A DNA stretch of 64,000 nt from Neurospora intermedia (Eukaryota; Ascomycota; Sordariomycetes; Sordariales; Sordariaceae), in assembly GCA_037102815.1 (NCBI GenBank), contig BTPP01000007.1, positions 1-64,000 on the forward strand. Reading direction: 5' to 3'. A program made the translations under genes and the position numbers. Within the stretch, counting starts at the first letter, position 1. The number at the start of each line of letters is the position of its first letter. This document shows, in pieces, positions 36,228 to 48,246 of this stretch. Below the pieces are notes generated by a model. That model ran no database searches. It was given only the letters and a program-made list of their open reading frames with translations, and was not told the origin of the DNA.

Positions 36228-39200
36228 ATTGGCTAGAAATGTCGTTGAATTCCGCTTTGCTGCGAGATTGGAACGGAAAACAGGAGCAATTTTGGGAAAA
36301 GTGGGAAGTCGTGGTTTTGATGTGAGGTGGAAGGGTTGTTGACGTTGGGTTTGACGTTGAGGGTTGTTAGTGCCAAGACCTTCTGGTCTGGACCGACCTT
36401 GCTGCAATCGCCGGGGAAAATTGTTTGGGGGAATGGAAATGGCGTCCTTACGGGACAAATTTCGGAAGAGAATATGTCTCATTCTGCATAGGAGAAATCA
36501 TGAGTCAAGCATCTCCAGGACTACTTCTCTCCCTGATGTATTTATTGTGGCCAAGTTTCACTTCTTGAACGTCTAAACTGTGAACTGTTTGTTCATCGGT
36601 CCAGCTATGGCAGGCTGCACGGACCATCCAGGAAGTTCATTGTAGCATCATCCGTGTGTTAAACGTCGAGGATAGTATTTGACGGATTTGAATACCTCTG
36701 ATGTTCAATCGTTTCAGTATTATAAGGCCATCTGTAGGTAAGCACTAAATCTTTGTGTAAATGAGTTGTAAATCATATTGCAGACCGTTCCTACGGATGT
36801 TCAGGGTAGGTACCGGTCCAGTTGCCGGCCCCGGCCCCACACCTCCGGACTGGACCCCACTTATCCGTTCCGGCTCCTCGGATGTCCAAGAAACATGATA
36901 AGCCAACACCAGCCATGAGAGAAGGTGCCTCATAAACGTATGTGCCTATCCTTGACGAGTTTCCCACAACATGAAATTGCTTTCCATAATATCTCATTGT
37001 ATTGAAGTCTAAGAGAATTTGAACCTGGTCAGGATTTTTTCTATTGTCTGTCAACTTCCTTTTGGGTCTTCAAAATCAATACAGGTAGTTGCGTCTTCGC
37101 AGTGACCACTATCTCTTACCTTCAAACCACAACATTAGGAAACCTTACCGCTGTATTGTGACAAACTTCGTTACGAAGAAAAGGAGAATTTCTGCCAATT
37201 GTGAGCGCTGCTTCGTCCGAAAGCACGCCTGCTTACCGCCAAAGTCGAACAGCCCGGGCCCTTGGATTTCAGGAAGGAACTGCGCTCACATGCCTTCCAC
37301 TTTACATGCATGTACAGTATGATTTGGCTGCTATCAACATAGGAAAGGCCCTTTCCGTGTTTCTTCCCCAAGGTACACGTCGCAGCATCGAAAGTCAGCA
37401 AGAGAGACAGGCCAATTCCGAGAGCGCTTGTATGACCTTGAATTGTGTGAGCAGTGGGACAAGTCGGACAGACGTCGTGCATAGCTGACCCAAAACGGAA
37501 CAACAGGGAAGTCTTGTTCTGGAAGAGGAGCGAGCTGAGAACGAAAATTACTGTGGAACTCCATCAGGGATTCGGGAGCCGGAGTGTCAATCAGGATGCT
37601 TGGGTGTAATGTGCGTGCCGGTGAAGATAGCGGCTGTAGTCAGACCACGAGTTGCCATGTTCCAGGCCAATGTGGGACGTCCAGATTTTGAAACCCCACG
37701 TTCTGTTTCACGATAGAAGAAGTATGGAGCTGAAGTGTTCAAGAACACAAAAGCCAGGGAAGGGAACATTCAATCATCAGACAATATCGCCCAATTGGCG
37801 GAATGTTCCATCACTTTTGTGAGTTCAGGATTCCCACGATTCGATTCGACTTGACTCGACAAGGGTCGTTTGCAACATTGAAACCACTGTGAGTGAAATA
37901 CCTATCGTTTGAAACTGAATAAGGGCCAAGTTCTTGATTGCCTTCGTTGATGGAGTTTGACAATTCAGCAAAAGGGTAAGTAGATAAGCCGGACCAGGTC
38001 ATCCATTGTGTCGGGTTCACCTACCGTACTTGGGATTGGCGGGCGTGGGTGTTGGGTCGGTCACAAACGCAAGGTACCTACCTACGTACGCCGGCGATGT
38101 GCGTGGTGTGTGGATGTTGACCGGCCTTGGAAGTTTCACTTGGGGACTCCATGTGATGCTTCTCAATGGAATACTGAGGCAAGTGAACATGAATCAAAAG
38201 CAAATCATGCGCGACGACTGGGAAAGAAAGGAAAAGATGGCCTGAAATGAGACCATTCCCTTCCAAAGCTGTCGGGCAGATGACGAGGGGATTGCATGTT
38301 CGCAGATGTCTTCCCGCCCGACCCTGTGCTAGGGCGGGGGTTTTTAGCTCCCGCACATAGCGGGCATTGGCGAAAGGGGTGAGTGACTCTGCCACCGAAA
38401 GCAGCAGAACATTAAATGGCCCGATCGCCCATCTCTGTGCCTGTTTCTCCCTCTCTTTCCATCCTTTTTTCGCTTCTTCAGGCCGTGCTTTCGATTTCCC
38501 ACTCATTTTGCGTCTTTACCGACCATCGTTGTGGATTGATTGACGATAGAATCCATTGTTGTTAACAGCAATCAAGTACCCGGCTCCAACGGAAATTGTT
38601 AGTGCAGACGGTCACTGCTCGACAACTGAACGACACCTCATACGAAGGACATCCGTTATGTACGACAGCAACGACAACTACTTTACAATCGGAAGACCTT
38701 TTGTGAATGACTTCACCGCTCAGAGGATTGCCAGGCAACTTGATAAGGTCCAGCAGGAACATGGCATCGCGTGGGCCACCCAATTCCCCATGGCCGTGTA
38801 CCCAGCAAAGTGATGCGGGTGACCAGTCCAGGTACCTTGTTGACCAACACCACCTATGCCTGGCCCATGTGGAGGAATGAGGACACGCACAAACCCAACA
38901 CACGCCTGAGAAGTGGAAGAGAAACCACCAATCGACCACCTCGACTTTCATGACGGGGAAGACAATTTCCAAAGTCAAAGTTACACACCCACCACATTGG
39001 GCGTGGAAATGGGACTTCGACATGATGCGGGCATGTTGATGGGTCGACATAGAATCCAGTTCTTGCCAGACTTCAACTTGGTGGCTGGTGGGGTACCTCT
39101 ACGCAGCAGGTACCGAAGCGCACGGCAAGCCGAAGAGACGACATGACGAGATGACGGAGTCAACTGCAGCGGTCAAGCACCATGGAGAATCGGCGACAAA

Positions 39201-41604
39201 AAAGGGACTATAAAGAGGGGGAATGAACTCTTCAATGTTTCCTTGGGAACTGAACTTTCTACTGACATTGTAGCTTGACACGCGGAACTCACTCAGCGAT
39301 AAAACAATGCCCAAGTCTTTTCGGCCGAAATTCAGACACCACCCTGTACTGTGTACAGCATTATCACATCGAAACCGAGTGCCAATTCCTTCAAAACCCC
39401 GAAAACATGGTGGCCGCTCCTGGGATCTCATATTATCAGCCATGGACTCACCTCGAACCTTGATCGTTTAAGACGAAACAGGATGCCGCAACCTGGGGCC
39501 GAAACCGAGAACAAAAAGACCATGTCGGGGCAAGATGGGAATATAATGGATGAAGATTCATGACCTCACGGGAACCGTGGGTTTTGATTCGCCATCGACC
39601 TCGACCACAGCCACGAGACTGCCGCTATGACATTGAATTGTCCATGAGGCAATTTGTTTCGACATTGCCGGACATCGATGGCAAAGATGTCACAACTGGG
39701 AAGTTTGGGGAAACATGGGTTGTGCACACAGGAAGAACAGTTGCTATGGCCTGCTAGTGAAGTATGGGCGGTAACACCAACATTTGGCGGTATTCTGAGG
39801 TATCTCACTAGCTGCTATTATCGCTGGCCATGATTGGCCACGCTGACATGGCGGCGCTAGCCTGTTGTGAAACTTGGAAATGACTTGGGTTGGGGGGCTG
39901 ACCAGACTCACCACTGAGGCAGCATCTTCTTTGCTGCTCTCACTTTGACTGCAGCTTTTCCTCCATCGGTCAGTCGTAAGCCTAGACGGACAGCTGGCTG
40001 GACACCATCAAGAATATAGCCGACCAGACAATAGGGGAGCAAACCGCGACCGCGCTTGAGCAACCACTCCATACCCGCACGCACGATCTGCTGGTAACAT
40101 AACAGACCGCAGGTAAGACTTTCGTCTCGTTATTGTTATTGTTACTTCTATCCCTTCTCTCTGCATGTCGTTTCGGAGTCAACCACACACCTACCACCAG
40201 CTTCGAGCTACAGCCTTGTGATCTTTTGGAGACGAGTATTTCCCAGCATACATGGCACTGGGGCTCGACGATCACATACCTAGACTTTGTGTGTTTGTTA
40301 GCCCCCATACCGCTGGTCCGCTTCAGTTCCATGGCTCCTCCGAAAGTAGCACAACGGTCCCGTCTCTATCGCAGGGACACTCAACATCACACTGTCGTTC
40401 GTGTAGAAGCTCCCCGCCCTTATCATCTGATTCCGAAAGCAGCTACAGTCGATGTCCTTTTCTCACAAACCGAGTCTCTGGAGACAACTACACCACGAAC
40501 CTCACTTTAATCCAAGTGGACGCTTTTATTTTAGAGACAGCACAGAAGGAAGGCATTCCTCGGGCAGTGTTATCAAATGTTTTTTCTTGGGTACGAAAAC
40601 CAACCCTCGGTAAAGGCATTGCATCCGAAAGGCCGAGTTTTCTGTCAAGCGAACCAAATTACGCTGAAATTCCCCTTTACTCATGCCACCCATTTATTCA
40701 TGATCACTTTATGAAGGCCCTCTGGTGTTCAGTGACACTTTCCCCTTCGTTGGTTGCACTCGGCTCATAGCCTCAGAGAGAGAGCTCCTTGCCAGTTGCC
40801 GAGTTGGAGAAGCAACTGGCGGGCATGCCCGAAAATACCGCTAGTCAGCTGCTTGGCAGTCTTCCGCCAGCAGGCGACACTCCGAGTCAGCACTGCCCCC
40901 CTGCCGTCTCAGTAGAGGTCAAGAAGGTGGTAGCAGAGCCGAGCCGACAAGGGCCAAAAAGTGACAGGATCGTTGAGTGGTGTTGCGCACGGGCGCGATT
41001 CTCTAGTGTAGAGTACACAACTACCTCTAGGTGTCCAGCCAGAAAGGAACGAAGCGACTGGAGACCTCGCTAGGTAGTCGTACTCTCTTTGCTCTCAGTC
41101 CTCCTGCCTACCTCTACCTACACCTAATCAACCACAGTTCTACCACTGCGCTCACCCAAGCACCGCACCGCACCCACCTCCCGGAGCAAAGTGTCCCAGT
41201 CCCAGTCCCCGTCCCAGTTTCCCGTCCCCCGTTTCCCGACCACGCACGCAAACTGAAAGAGCCCCAACCCGCGACGCGACTTCACTCACTGCGACTGAAG
41301 TGCCCTGCCCTGCCCTGCCCGCCCTGCTCCATCGCGACCAGCTTCTGCCGTGTCACTACACGCCCTATTCTCATCAATCTGTTTCTCGATAGGCCATGCT
41401 GGTGCCCTGGCAAATGCCTTGCTGACCCTTGACCCGAAAGGAAAACACGCGGTAACAGCTGATGGGTTCGACGGTGACCGTTCCGATTCCCACACCACTT
41501 GCCACCACTACTAACCGCCGCCGCCCACACCATCTCGATTACACGATCCATCACCACACCACCTACTACTCCCTCGTCCAGCTCCAGCTCCAACCATACC
41601 CGAC
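36228..41604. other. 5.4-kb region without recognisable genes
   Basis: This is the largest gap in the window. Composition is near normal, so it is not RIP-degraded. Frames of 60-172 codons occur on both strands, for example 38506-38078 (-) with an ATG start and a Lys-rich N-terminus, and 40331-40510 (+). None matches a family and none links cleanly through introns to a longer frame. The last 500 bp are pyrimidine-rich with imperfect tandem CCCAGT/CCCGT runs (about 41195-41240), probably the SWI1 promoter or 5' UTR. Non-coding transcripts or a long SWI1 leader could occupy part of it. Confidence 0.5.
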
Positions 41605-44600
41605 ATGAGCTCCTGGATGAACGATGCCGCAGTCCCGAACCACAATGGCAACGGCTACCCCCACCTCAATGTCAACGCCAACGTCAACCTCAACGACCCG
41701 GCCGCCATGACCAACAACATGGCCGCCGCCGGCGTCATCGACCCGGCCGCCTTCATGGCCGCTGCCAATCCCCAGGTCGCCGCTCAGTTTAACGTCAACC
41801 CGGGAACCACCATCAACCCCGCCCAGTTCGCGAACCCCCAGATGCTCGCCATGCAGAACGGCCCCATGCGCAATGCCTCGCCCGCCTTCAACAACGCCAT
41901 GTACCAGACGAACCCCATCATCCCCTCCAAGCGCCCCCGGCCGAGAGAGGATAGCATAGGCCAATCGCCGCGCCAGGCCCCCGGCATGATTCCGACCTCA
42001 CGCGCCGACACCCCCCAGCAGTCGCAGTTCCCCGGCTTTCAACAGCAGCCTGCCATGGGGCAGCCACCGACAGGGCAGCCGAATCCATATCCCCACCTGC
42101 AACCGAACGGCTCCGCGAATGCGACGCCCTCGCCCATTATGAGCAACCAGATGCGCCCCGGCAGCGTACCCCAACGAGTGGCCACGGCCTCACCACATCC
42201 CTTTTCGCCCGCCGCGCAACAGTTTCCGCAAAACTCGCCCATACCGTCCGATCACGGCGGCACGCCTCAGCCCAACTACATGCAGCAGAATTTTGCCCAA
42301 TCCTTCAACCCCCAGTTCGCGCAAGCGCAACCGCCAGCACGACCGAGCCCGTCACCGAACCCCATGGCTAGCCAGATGATGCAGCAACAGATGGCTGGGA
42401 TACCGCAACAGCTACAGATGCATGGGCAGCTACACGGTCAGATGGGCGGGCAAATACCGGGACAGATGGGCGGGCAGATGGGCGCACAAATGCCAGGACA
42501 GATGCCAGGGCAAATGGGAGGTCAAATGGGAGGTCAAATGGGAGGCCAAATGGGAGGACAGATGCCGGGACAGATGCCGGGACAGATGGCCGGTCAGATG
42601 GCGGGTCAAATGGCGGGTCAAATACCTGGCCAGATGCCGAGTCAGATGGTCGGCCAGATGCCAGGACAAATGCCAGGGCAAATGCCCAGCCAGATGGCCG
42701 GACAGATGCAGGGCCAGATGTTCCCTCAACAGATGCAACAAATGCCCCAGCCCAGAAACGCCATGGAGCAGCAACGGCTGATGTATCAGATGCAACTTCA
42801 ACGACAGGCAAACATGCAAATGCAACAACAGATGGCCGGCCAAAACATGATGCAACCACACAATGCGGCTCAAGCTCAGGCACAACATGCTCACGTTCAA
42901 CAAGCTCAAGCTGAAGCGCGAGCTCAGGCGGCGCATCGGAACTTGATGGCTGCCAGAGGAGGACAGATGGTTCCCACGGGAATGCGCCCCCAGCAGGGGA
43001 TGCCTCAGCAACAGCAGCAGCAGCAGCACCCACAGCAGCAGCCCATGGGAAGGGGTGACCCCAATTCGTTCATCAAGAACTTGACGGCCTTCATGAACAG
43101 CAAGAACATGCCCTTGGAGATCAGCCCGGTTGTTGAAGGTCGCCCAATCAACCTAGCCTCCCTGTTTCAGCTTGTATACCACAAGTTTGGAGGGTATCGC
43201 AACGTGACGCAGTCGAATGGTTGGCCGCAAATCACACAAATGCTCGGATATCCTGTCCACCAGGTACCTCATGCGCCACAGCATATCAAGACTGTCTACG
43301 AACGGAATATCCTCAAGTTCGAAGAGGCATGGACGGCACAACAGCGGGCCAGGCAGGCCGGTGTTATGTCCACCCCGCAAAACATGCAACAAGCCCAGCC
43401 CATGAAGCCGATGCCACCAGGACAGATGCCGCCTAATCAGATGATGTCAGCTGGACCGCAGCCACCTATACAACCGGGTCAGATGCAGTCACCCATGAAA
43501 CCCCCAGTTGCGCAACAACCGAATGTTAATGGCTTTCCTGGGGCGCACCCGGGGCAACAACAAGCGAACGCCGGCCCAATGGGCCACCCCCGTAATAGCC
43601 TTTCAAGAAGCTCACAACCTACGCCAACAGCAGAGGAGTTCCCTATGCCGTCGCCGGCCCACAGCAAGACTGGAAGCATGTCGATGCCAGGATCTGCCCA
43701 CCCGGAGAACCAGATGATGCCAGGGCAGGGTATTGAGGCCGCACCTGGATTCCCTAAACCAACGCGGGATCCGGAGCTCTACATTCCTTGTTCGAGAGAG
43801 GTCACCACATATGGCGGCGTGGATCTTGGCTCGGTAGAACATTTTGCGGAACAGTTAAGAAAGTTCAAGCCAGACGTTCCCCATCTTACCGATCTGGGGA
43901 ATATTGACGTACATGCTCTAACCAAGAGCATCCAAAGTGGCATCCACGGCGAAGTGCGGCTTGCTTTGGATGTGCTTGGGACAGTATCAGCCACATCACC
44001 AGAAAGCGGCAAACAGGACCCTCCTCAACCGTATCTTCCCCTCGATCTGCGACATTGCGACGACTTGGTAGAAACACTGATAGAATGCGCCGAGGAGCAA
44101 GTTGATCTGCTAGCCGAGAACTCGGAAGAAGCTTCCGACGAGATCACCATCACCTCGTATGAAGATGTCGTTCGCGCCTGTCGCATCGAGAAATTTGCCC
44201 TCCGCAGCGTGCCCCTCTTTGGCTCTCAGGAGTACGAGCTCGACCAAGCCGCTGACAGGCTAATAGCCATCACCACCATCCTGCGCAACCTTTCTTTCCT
44301 TGAGGAGAACCAGGCCTGTCTCGCCGACGAGTCCGTCATTCGCTTCCTGTGCATGGCCATTCGCTACCTCGGCACGCGCGAGATGTTGCTCCGCACGCAG
44401 GTCAACACTCTGGACTTTATGAAGGACCTGGTCATCCTACTCTCCAACATCACACGCTGCGTGGAGATGCCAGGGAGGGAACAAGCCTTTTGCCTGCTCC
44501 AATTCCTCCTTGCCTTCGCTCCGTCGCCCGCTCCAAGCATGTCCCCTTCACCCGACGGCAATGATTCTGACCCAGGCATCCTCTTCTTCACGCCTTACGA

Positions 44601-45459
44601 CCCTTCTCTTCACCCATACCTCCCACACGCCATCGACTCGCTCGCCAAACTCCTTGCCCGCGACGAGCCGAACAGGACGTACTACAAAACCATATTTGCC
44701 AGCGAATCCCCCTCACCAGGCCAAGTGTCGCCAGCAGACCTGCTGGTCACCCGCACCTTTGCCCTCGCCATCTCGCCTATCCCGGACCTTTCCGCCCCAA
44801 ACACGCGTCCCGCGAATATCCCTTCTTTGATCGAAGTCAGGAAGCCGTTCCTCATGCAAGGTCTCCTAGCAGCAGATATTCTGGCCTCCATCACCCCCGA
44901 CGGGCCCGTCGGAGCTGGAGTCGGCGCCGACGCAGCCGAACATGGACCAGTGGCTGCCAGCGGCGGGGTGAATGTTGCCAGAGTATGGCTCTCCAGCGGC
45001 AACGGCCTCGTGCAGAACCTCTTCTACTTGGTTCGCCAACTAAGCATGCAATACGAGTCCCAACCCGTCGGTCCCGTCAGGCCCACAGGGCGCGGGGGCG
45101 CCAACCAGCAACATAACAAGCGGGATGCGGATCTGGTGTACATTGTCAGCTTGGCGGTTAGCATGCTGAGGAAGTTGGGGGAGAAGGCTGCGAAGGATTC
45201 ATGGCCTTTGGGTAATAGCAAATATCGGAATGGCGGAGCCATGGCGGATAGGATGGAAGGCATAACAGAAGAAGAGGGAAGTGAATGGGAAGGAGGGGGT
45301 GGAGGATGGGAAAGGCAGAGGCAACAAGATGGCCTGCCGGCGTGTGCGGTATTGCCCGGTAAGGATACGTTGCTGGGAGCGCTGCAGATGGGCGCGGCGG
45401 AATGGGGAAAGGAGGGCATGTTGAAGGATTTGGTTGCTTTTTGTAATTTGGTAGAGTGA
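41605..45459 (+). CDS. swi1: SWI1-like ARID subunit of SWI/SNF chromatin remodeller
   Basis: One uninterrupted exon encodes 1284 residues. The first 480 are Gln/Pro/Met/Asn-rich low-complexity sequence including a GQM tandem repeat (listed separately) and short poly-Gln runs near 470-480. The ARID/BRIGHT DNA-binding domain follows at about 487-580 (SFIKNLTAFMNSKNMPLEI, LYHKFGGYRNVTQSNGWPQI-type core, then LKFEEAW). The C-terminal half (about 700-1280) is the fungal Swi1 helical repeat region (AVITIL-type segments such as RLIAITTILRNLSFLEENQA). This matches ARID1/Swi1, a subunit of the ATP-dependent SWI/SNF complex in the nucleus that helps recruit it to promoters. The glutamine-rich N-terminus resembles that of yeast Swi1, which can form a prion; prion behaviour here is inference only. 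Confidence 0.9.
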   Translation: MSSWMNDAAVPNHNGNGYPHLNVNANVNLNDPAAMTNNMAAAGVIDPAAFMAAANPQVAAQFNVNPGTTINPAQFANPQMLAMQNGPMRNASPAFNNAMYQTNPIIPSKRPRPREDSIGQSPRQAPGMIPTSRADTPQQSQFPGFQQQPAMGQPPTGQPNPYPHLQPNGSANATPSPIMSNQMRPGSVPQRVATASPHPFSPAAQQFPQNSPIPSDHGGTPQPNYMQQNFAQSFNPQFAQAQPPARPSPSPNPMASQMMQQQMAGIPQQLQMHGQLHGQMGGQIPGQMGGQMGAQMPGQMPGQMGGQMGGQMGGQMGGQMPGQMPGQMAGQMAGQMAGQIPGQMPSQMVGQMPGQMPGQMPSQMAGQMQGQMFPQQMQQMPQPRNAMEQQRLMYQMQLQRQANMQMQQQMAGQNMMQPHNAAQAQAQHAHVQQAQAEARAQAAHRNLMAARGGQMVPTGMRPQQGMPQQQQQQQHPQQQPMGRGDPNSFIKNLTAFMNSKNMPLEISPVVEGRPINLASLFQLVYHKFGGYRNVTQSNGWPQITQMLGYPVHQVPHAPQHIKTVYERNILKFEEAWTAQQRARQAGVMSTPQNMQQAQPMKPMPPGQMPPNQMMSAGPQPPIQPGQMQSPMKPPVAQQPNVNGFPGAHPGQQQANAGPMGHPRNSLSRSSQPTPTAEEFPMPSPAHSKTGSMSMPGSAHPENQMMPGQGIEAAPGFPKPTRDPELYIPCSREVTTYGGVDLGSVEHFAEQLRKFKPDVPHLTDLGNIDVHALTKSIQSGIHGEVRLALDVLGTVSATSPESGKQDPPQPYLPLDLRHCDDLVETLIECAEEQVDLLAENSEEASDEITITSYEDVVRACRIEKFALRSVPLFGSQEYELDQAADRLIAITTILRNLSFLEENQACLADESVIRFLCMAIRYLGTREMLLRTQVNTLDFMKDLVILLSNITRCVEMPGREQAFCLLQFLLAFAPSPAPSMSPSPDGNDSDPGILFFTPYDPSLHPYLPHAIDSLAKLLARDEPNRTYYKTIFASESPSPGQVSPADLLVTRTFALAISPIPDLSAPNTRPANIPSLIEVRKPFLMQGLLAADILASITPDGPVGAGVGADAAEHGPVAASGGVNVARVWLSSGNGLVQNLFYLVRQLSMQYESQPVGPVRPTGRGGANQQHNKRDADLVYIVSLAVSMLRKLGEKAAKDSWPLGNSKYRNGGAMADRMEGITEEEGSEWEGGGGGWERQRQQDGLPACAVLPGKDTLLGALQMGAAEWGKEGMLKDLVAFCNLVE
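42421..42732 (+). repeat. 12-bp tandem repeat encoding GQM(P/G/A) units
   Basis: About 25 imperfect units of a 12-bp period within the SWI1 reading frame encode Gly-Gln-Met-X tetrapeptides, with X mostly Gly, Pro or Ala. Runs of identical units (for example four GGQM in a row at about 42514-42560) suggest recent slippage. Because the unit is a multiple of three, length changes keep the frame. Confidence 0.9.
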
Positions 45460-46463
45460 CGGGTTTCTTTTATTTTTCATCTTTTTTAGTCGTTGGGGAA
45501 GTCAATGAATGAACGGATGGGGTTTGCTTGGTAGACGTGATTCTTTATAAGGCGTTGTTGCATGCCGTGGCCGAGAGGTGGGAGGTGCATGATGCAGGAA
45601 GAAGAGGACGAGGCGTGGTGATGAAATCGAAAGAATGAGATACGTGACATGTTTAAGGAAAAGCGAGTGAAGAGAACTTGAGCACAGGATAGGGTGGGAA
45701 TCAATTAAGGAAGAACAGAGAGAGAAAAGAAAAAGAATCCGTACATAATAGAGGAGTTCTGCCCTGTTTTGTCTGTTTCAAGAGCAGGCGGTTGTCAGTT
45801 TTGTTGTCAATGAATATCATGGCTTTGGATGGGATAGGCTGGTTATCTTGAGTTTTGCGAAAAGTCTTGGTTGAGGAAGCAAGCGAAAATTCGAAAAGAG
45901 TCAAAGTGATTGTATATCACTCGACCATCATGAACCTGCCGTGAATGAACCTGTCATGAACCTGTCGTGAAGTGTACCCAATGTGGCAACGCTGTATACG
46001 CTATTTCTACATCGAGAACTCTCCCATGAAGCCTCGTCAAAAGTCTCCCCTTCCGCACATCTCGCCTAAGCTCATAGCTGGGATAGCAAGATTCTTCGTC
46101 GTAGAGACCAATATCATTCGACCGCTTTTTGTAAATCCTTTAGCCGCTCCTTACAACCCGTTTTGGTGATGATACATTGTCTTAACATGTGGTATATTCT
46201 TCCATCGTACACACAACCCTCCTATTTACCCCTCAGTGGTCTCACCGCTTAGCCGAGGAGTCTCTATACATGTGATGACTCGGTAGTCCTCGTCCTGGGG
46301 CACGAAGCATTCGGCACTTCCCGGAATATGCCCCAGCATGCTCTCGAGTCCGTGGCATGGAGCAGCATGGTATCTCTCCCGGTAATGGGTTGGTCCTCGT
46401 CGTCTTATGTGGACTTGTGACTGCAAGCTCTCCAGAGGTTTATCGCTGTAGCATCTTTCTCGT
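45460..46463. other. Intergenic region downstream of SWI1
   Basis: One kilobase between the stops of SWI1 (+) and mL49 (-). It has short direct repeats of an AACCTG(T/C)C(A/G)TGA type near 45930-45970 (three copies) and no supported gene. Confidence 0.5.
45932..45971. repeat. Triplicated ~13-bp direct repeat
   Basis: Three near-identical tandem copies of a unit reading TGAACCTGYCRTGA occur back to back. It is small and probably a simple slippage repeat. Confidence 0.5.
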
Positions 46464-47236
46464 TTAAAAACCCAAGCCGTCCAGGAACTTGACGATTTCC
46501 TCTCTGCGGTGTCCCTGTTTTTGTTGGTATTCCGTTAGCATCTTTCCTTTCTGCTGCAAGTTTGACTCTCTTCTTGCTTTTCCCGACGCCCTATTCTTTT
46601 CTCCCATCTCTTCCTTTTGTCCATTGTCCCATGATCTTCGAACCTCTACCTCTTTGCCTCTCTTTCCGAACTTCCAACTCTTTCCCGATTTCTCCTCACA
46701 TTCCCACACTCCTGATGTCATACTTCCTCCCACCCTCTCGCAATAGCAGCAAACAGAGTTGCGAAAAAAAGACAAAAAAAACTTACATCAACCTCCAAAT
46801 GTCCTGTCGGCACCTTCACCCGCACCTCCTTCACCTCCAGCCCCAAGAACTGCGCAAGATCCCTGCGCAGAGCCTGGCCATCACCTTGCACTTTCTTGAT
46901 CTGGGTGAGCTTCTTGTTACCACCACGCTTGGCGAGGTGGTAGACGGGCAGACGCTGGGTCCAGGCGCGGCCTACTAGGTAGGGCTTGGCGACGGGTTTC
47001 GTGGATTCTGTTGGCGCGGCACTGGTCTGGGTCTGGATGGGGGTGGTGGGTTGTGTGGTGGGCTGCTGCTGCTGCTGCTGCTGCTGGGATGGTGTCGTTG
47101 TTGTGGCTGTTGTTGTTGGTTGCGAAGCGGCGGCAGCGGCGGAGTAGAATCGGGACTGGAAGGCGGCGCGGACGGTGAGGGGCGTCGCGGGCTGGGCGAT
47201 GGCCCGGGAAAGGCCGAGGAAGGTTGAGCGGAACAT
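46464..47236 (-). CDS. img2: Mitochondrial large-subunit ribosomal protein mL49 (Img2)
   Basis: Exons 47236-46787 and 46514-46464, joined across a 272-bp GT-AG intron, give 166 residues. The N-terminus (MFRSTFLGLSRA, then SRFYSA) is an Arg/Ser-rich mitochondrial targeting sequence. A low-complexity Gln/Thr/Pro linker with an eight-Gln run follows (about 45-80), then the mL49 core: YLVGRAWTQRLPVYHLAKRG, GGNKKLTQIKKVQGD, LRRDLAQFLGL. The second exon supplies only the last 16 residues (GHRREEIVKFLDGLGF), the conserved end of the family. It acts in the mitochondrial ribosome. It is divergent from eIF3e. Confidence 0.9.
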
Positions 47237-48246
47237 GGTGGTTATGTTGTGTTGTGTAGTGAGGTGGTGTGGTGGTAAAGACAGAATTATGGCAAGGCTG
47301 TCGCGAAAGTTGGGGAGGTCGAATCGAGCTTGGGTTCGGTCGGTCGCAACGGGATCTGATAGGTAGGCAGGCTTGGCTGGGATCTGGAGTTCAGACTTCA
47401 GACTGGACCTGGGCTGCGGCCAAGAGGTCCCCGTTTCGGATGAGTCGCGTTCAATTGCTGGCTCGCTGGAGTCGGATCGGTCCCGCGTCCCGTGCCCTGC
47501 CCTGGGCCGTGTTCCTCTCGGCGCGGCGGGTCCGTCGTCGGGTTCCTCTGGAAATTTGGTCGGTAATCGGCAGAATTATTGACCGCCCGGGCGTCCCCGC
47601 GTAGGTACCCGCGCAGGTGCTCTGCCCCCCGTCCGGCGGGATGTGCGCCGAGCGAGAGGGACGAAAGCCTGAAACTGTGTGCCCAGGGCGTTCGCTGAAG
47701 CTCCAGGCCTTCCTTGGGGGTGCCTGATCTGGGCTCTACACTTACCCCTCCGTGGTGCCTACAAGACGGAAGTGGAAGTGGCACCGCATTCAGCTGCCGT
47801 GCAATTGTTGTGCGACAGAGGCAGCATTGAACCGAATTCGATGGCCCGTGCTTTTTGTCACTCAGCTGGTGGTGTCAAGCGCATTTTCCCAATTTTCGAC
47901 CCCACCAAAGATTGACGGGCCACCACAACTGGACGGGGTCACAAAGAGAAATTTGGCGGATCGCATTTCCAAAGCGCCTGGCAACTGAAGGAACGAACCT
48001 GGAGACCGGACACGCCCTTTCCATCCATCATATTCCTCTTCCTTTCTGATAGTCGACCGACCCTCCCCCGGCCCTCTATCTTATCCCACCCACCGTAATA
48101 CCCCCCTCCCTCCCTCCTCTCCAGGCCTCGACTCGACCCGATCCCGACTTGACCTCGTCGTCGTCCACTCAGTGTCGTCTGTCATCACCACCATCCAACA
48201 TCATCATCATCACCACCACCACAGTCACAGACACACAAATCCAAAC
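47237..48246. other. Divergent promoter region, mL49/eIF3e
   Basis: About 1 kb separates the mitochondrial ribosomal protein gene (-) from the cytosolic initiation factor gene (+). The eIF3e leader is rich in CAT/CAC trinucleotides (about 48198-48222). Co-regulation of two translation genes is plausible but not shown by a specific site. Confidence 0.5.
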
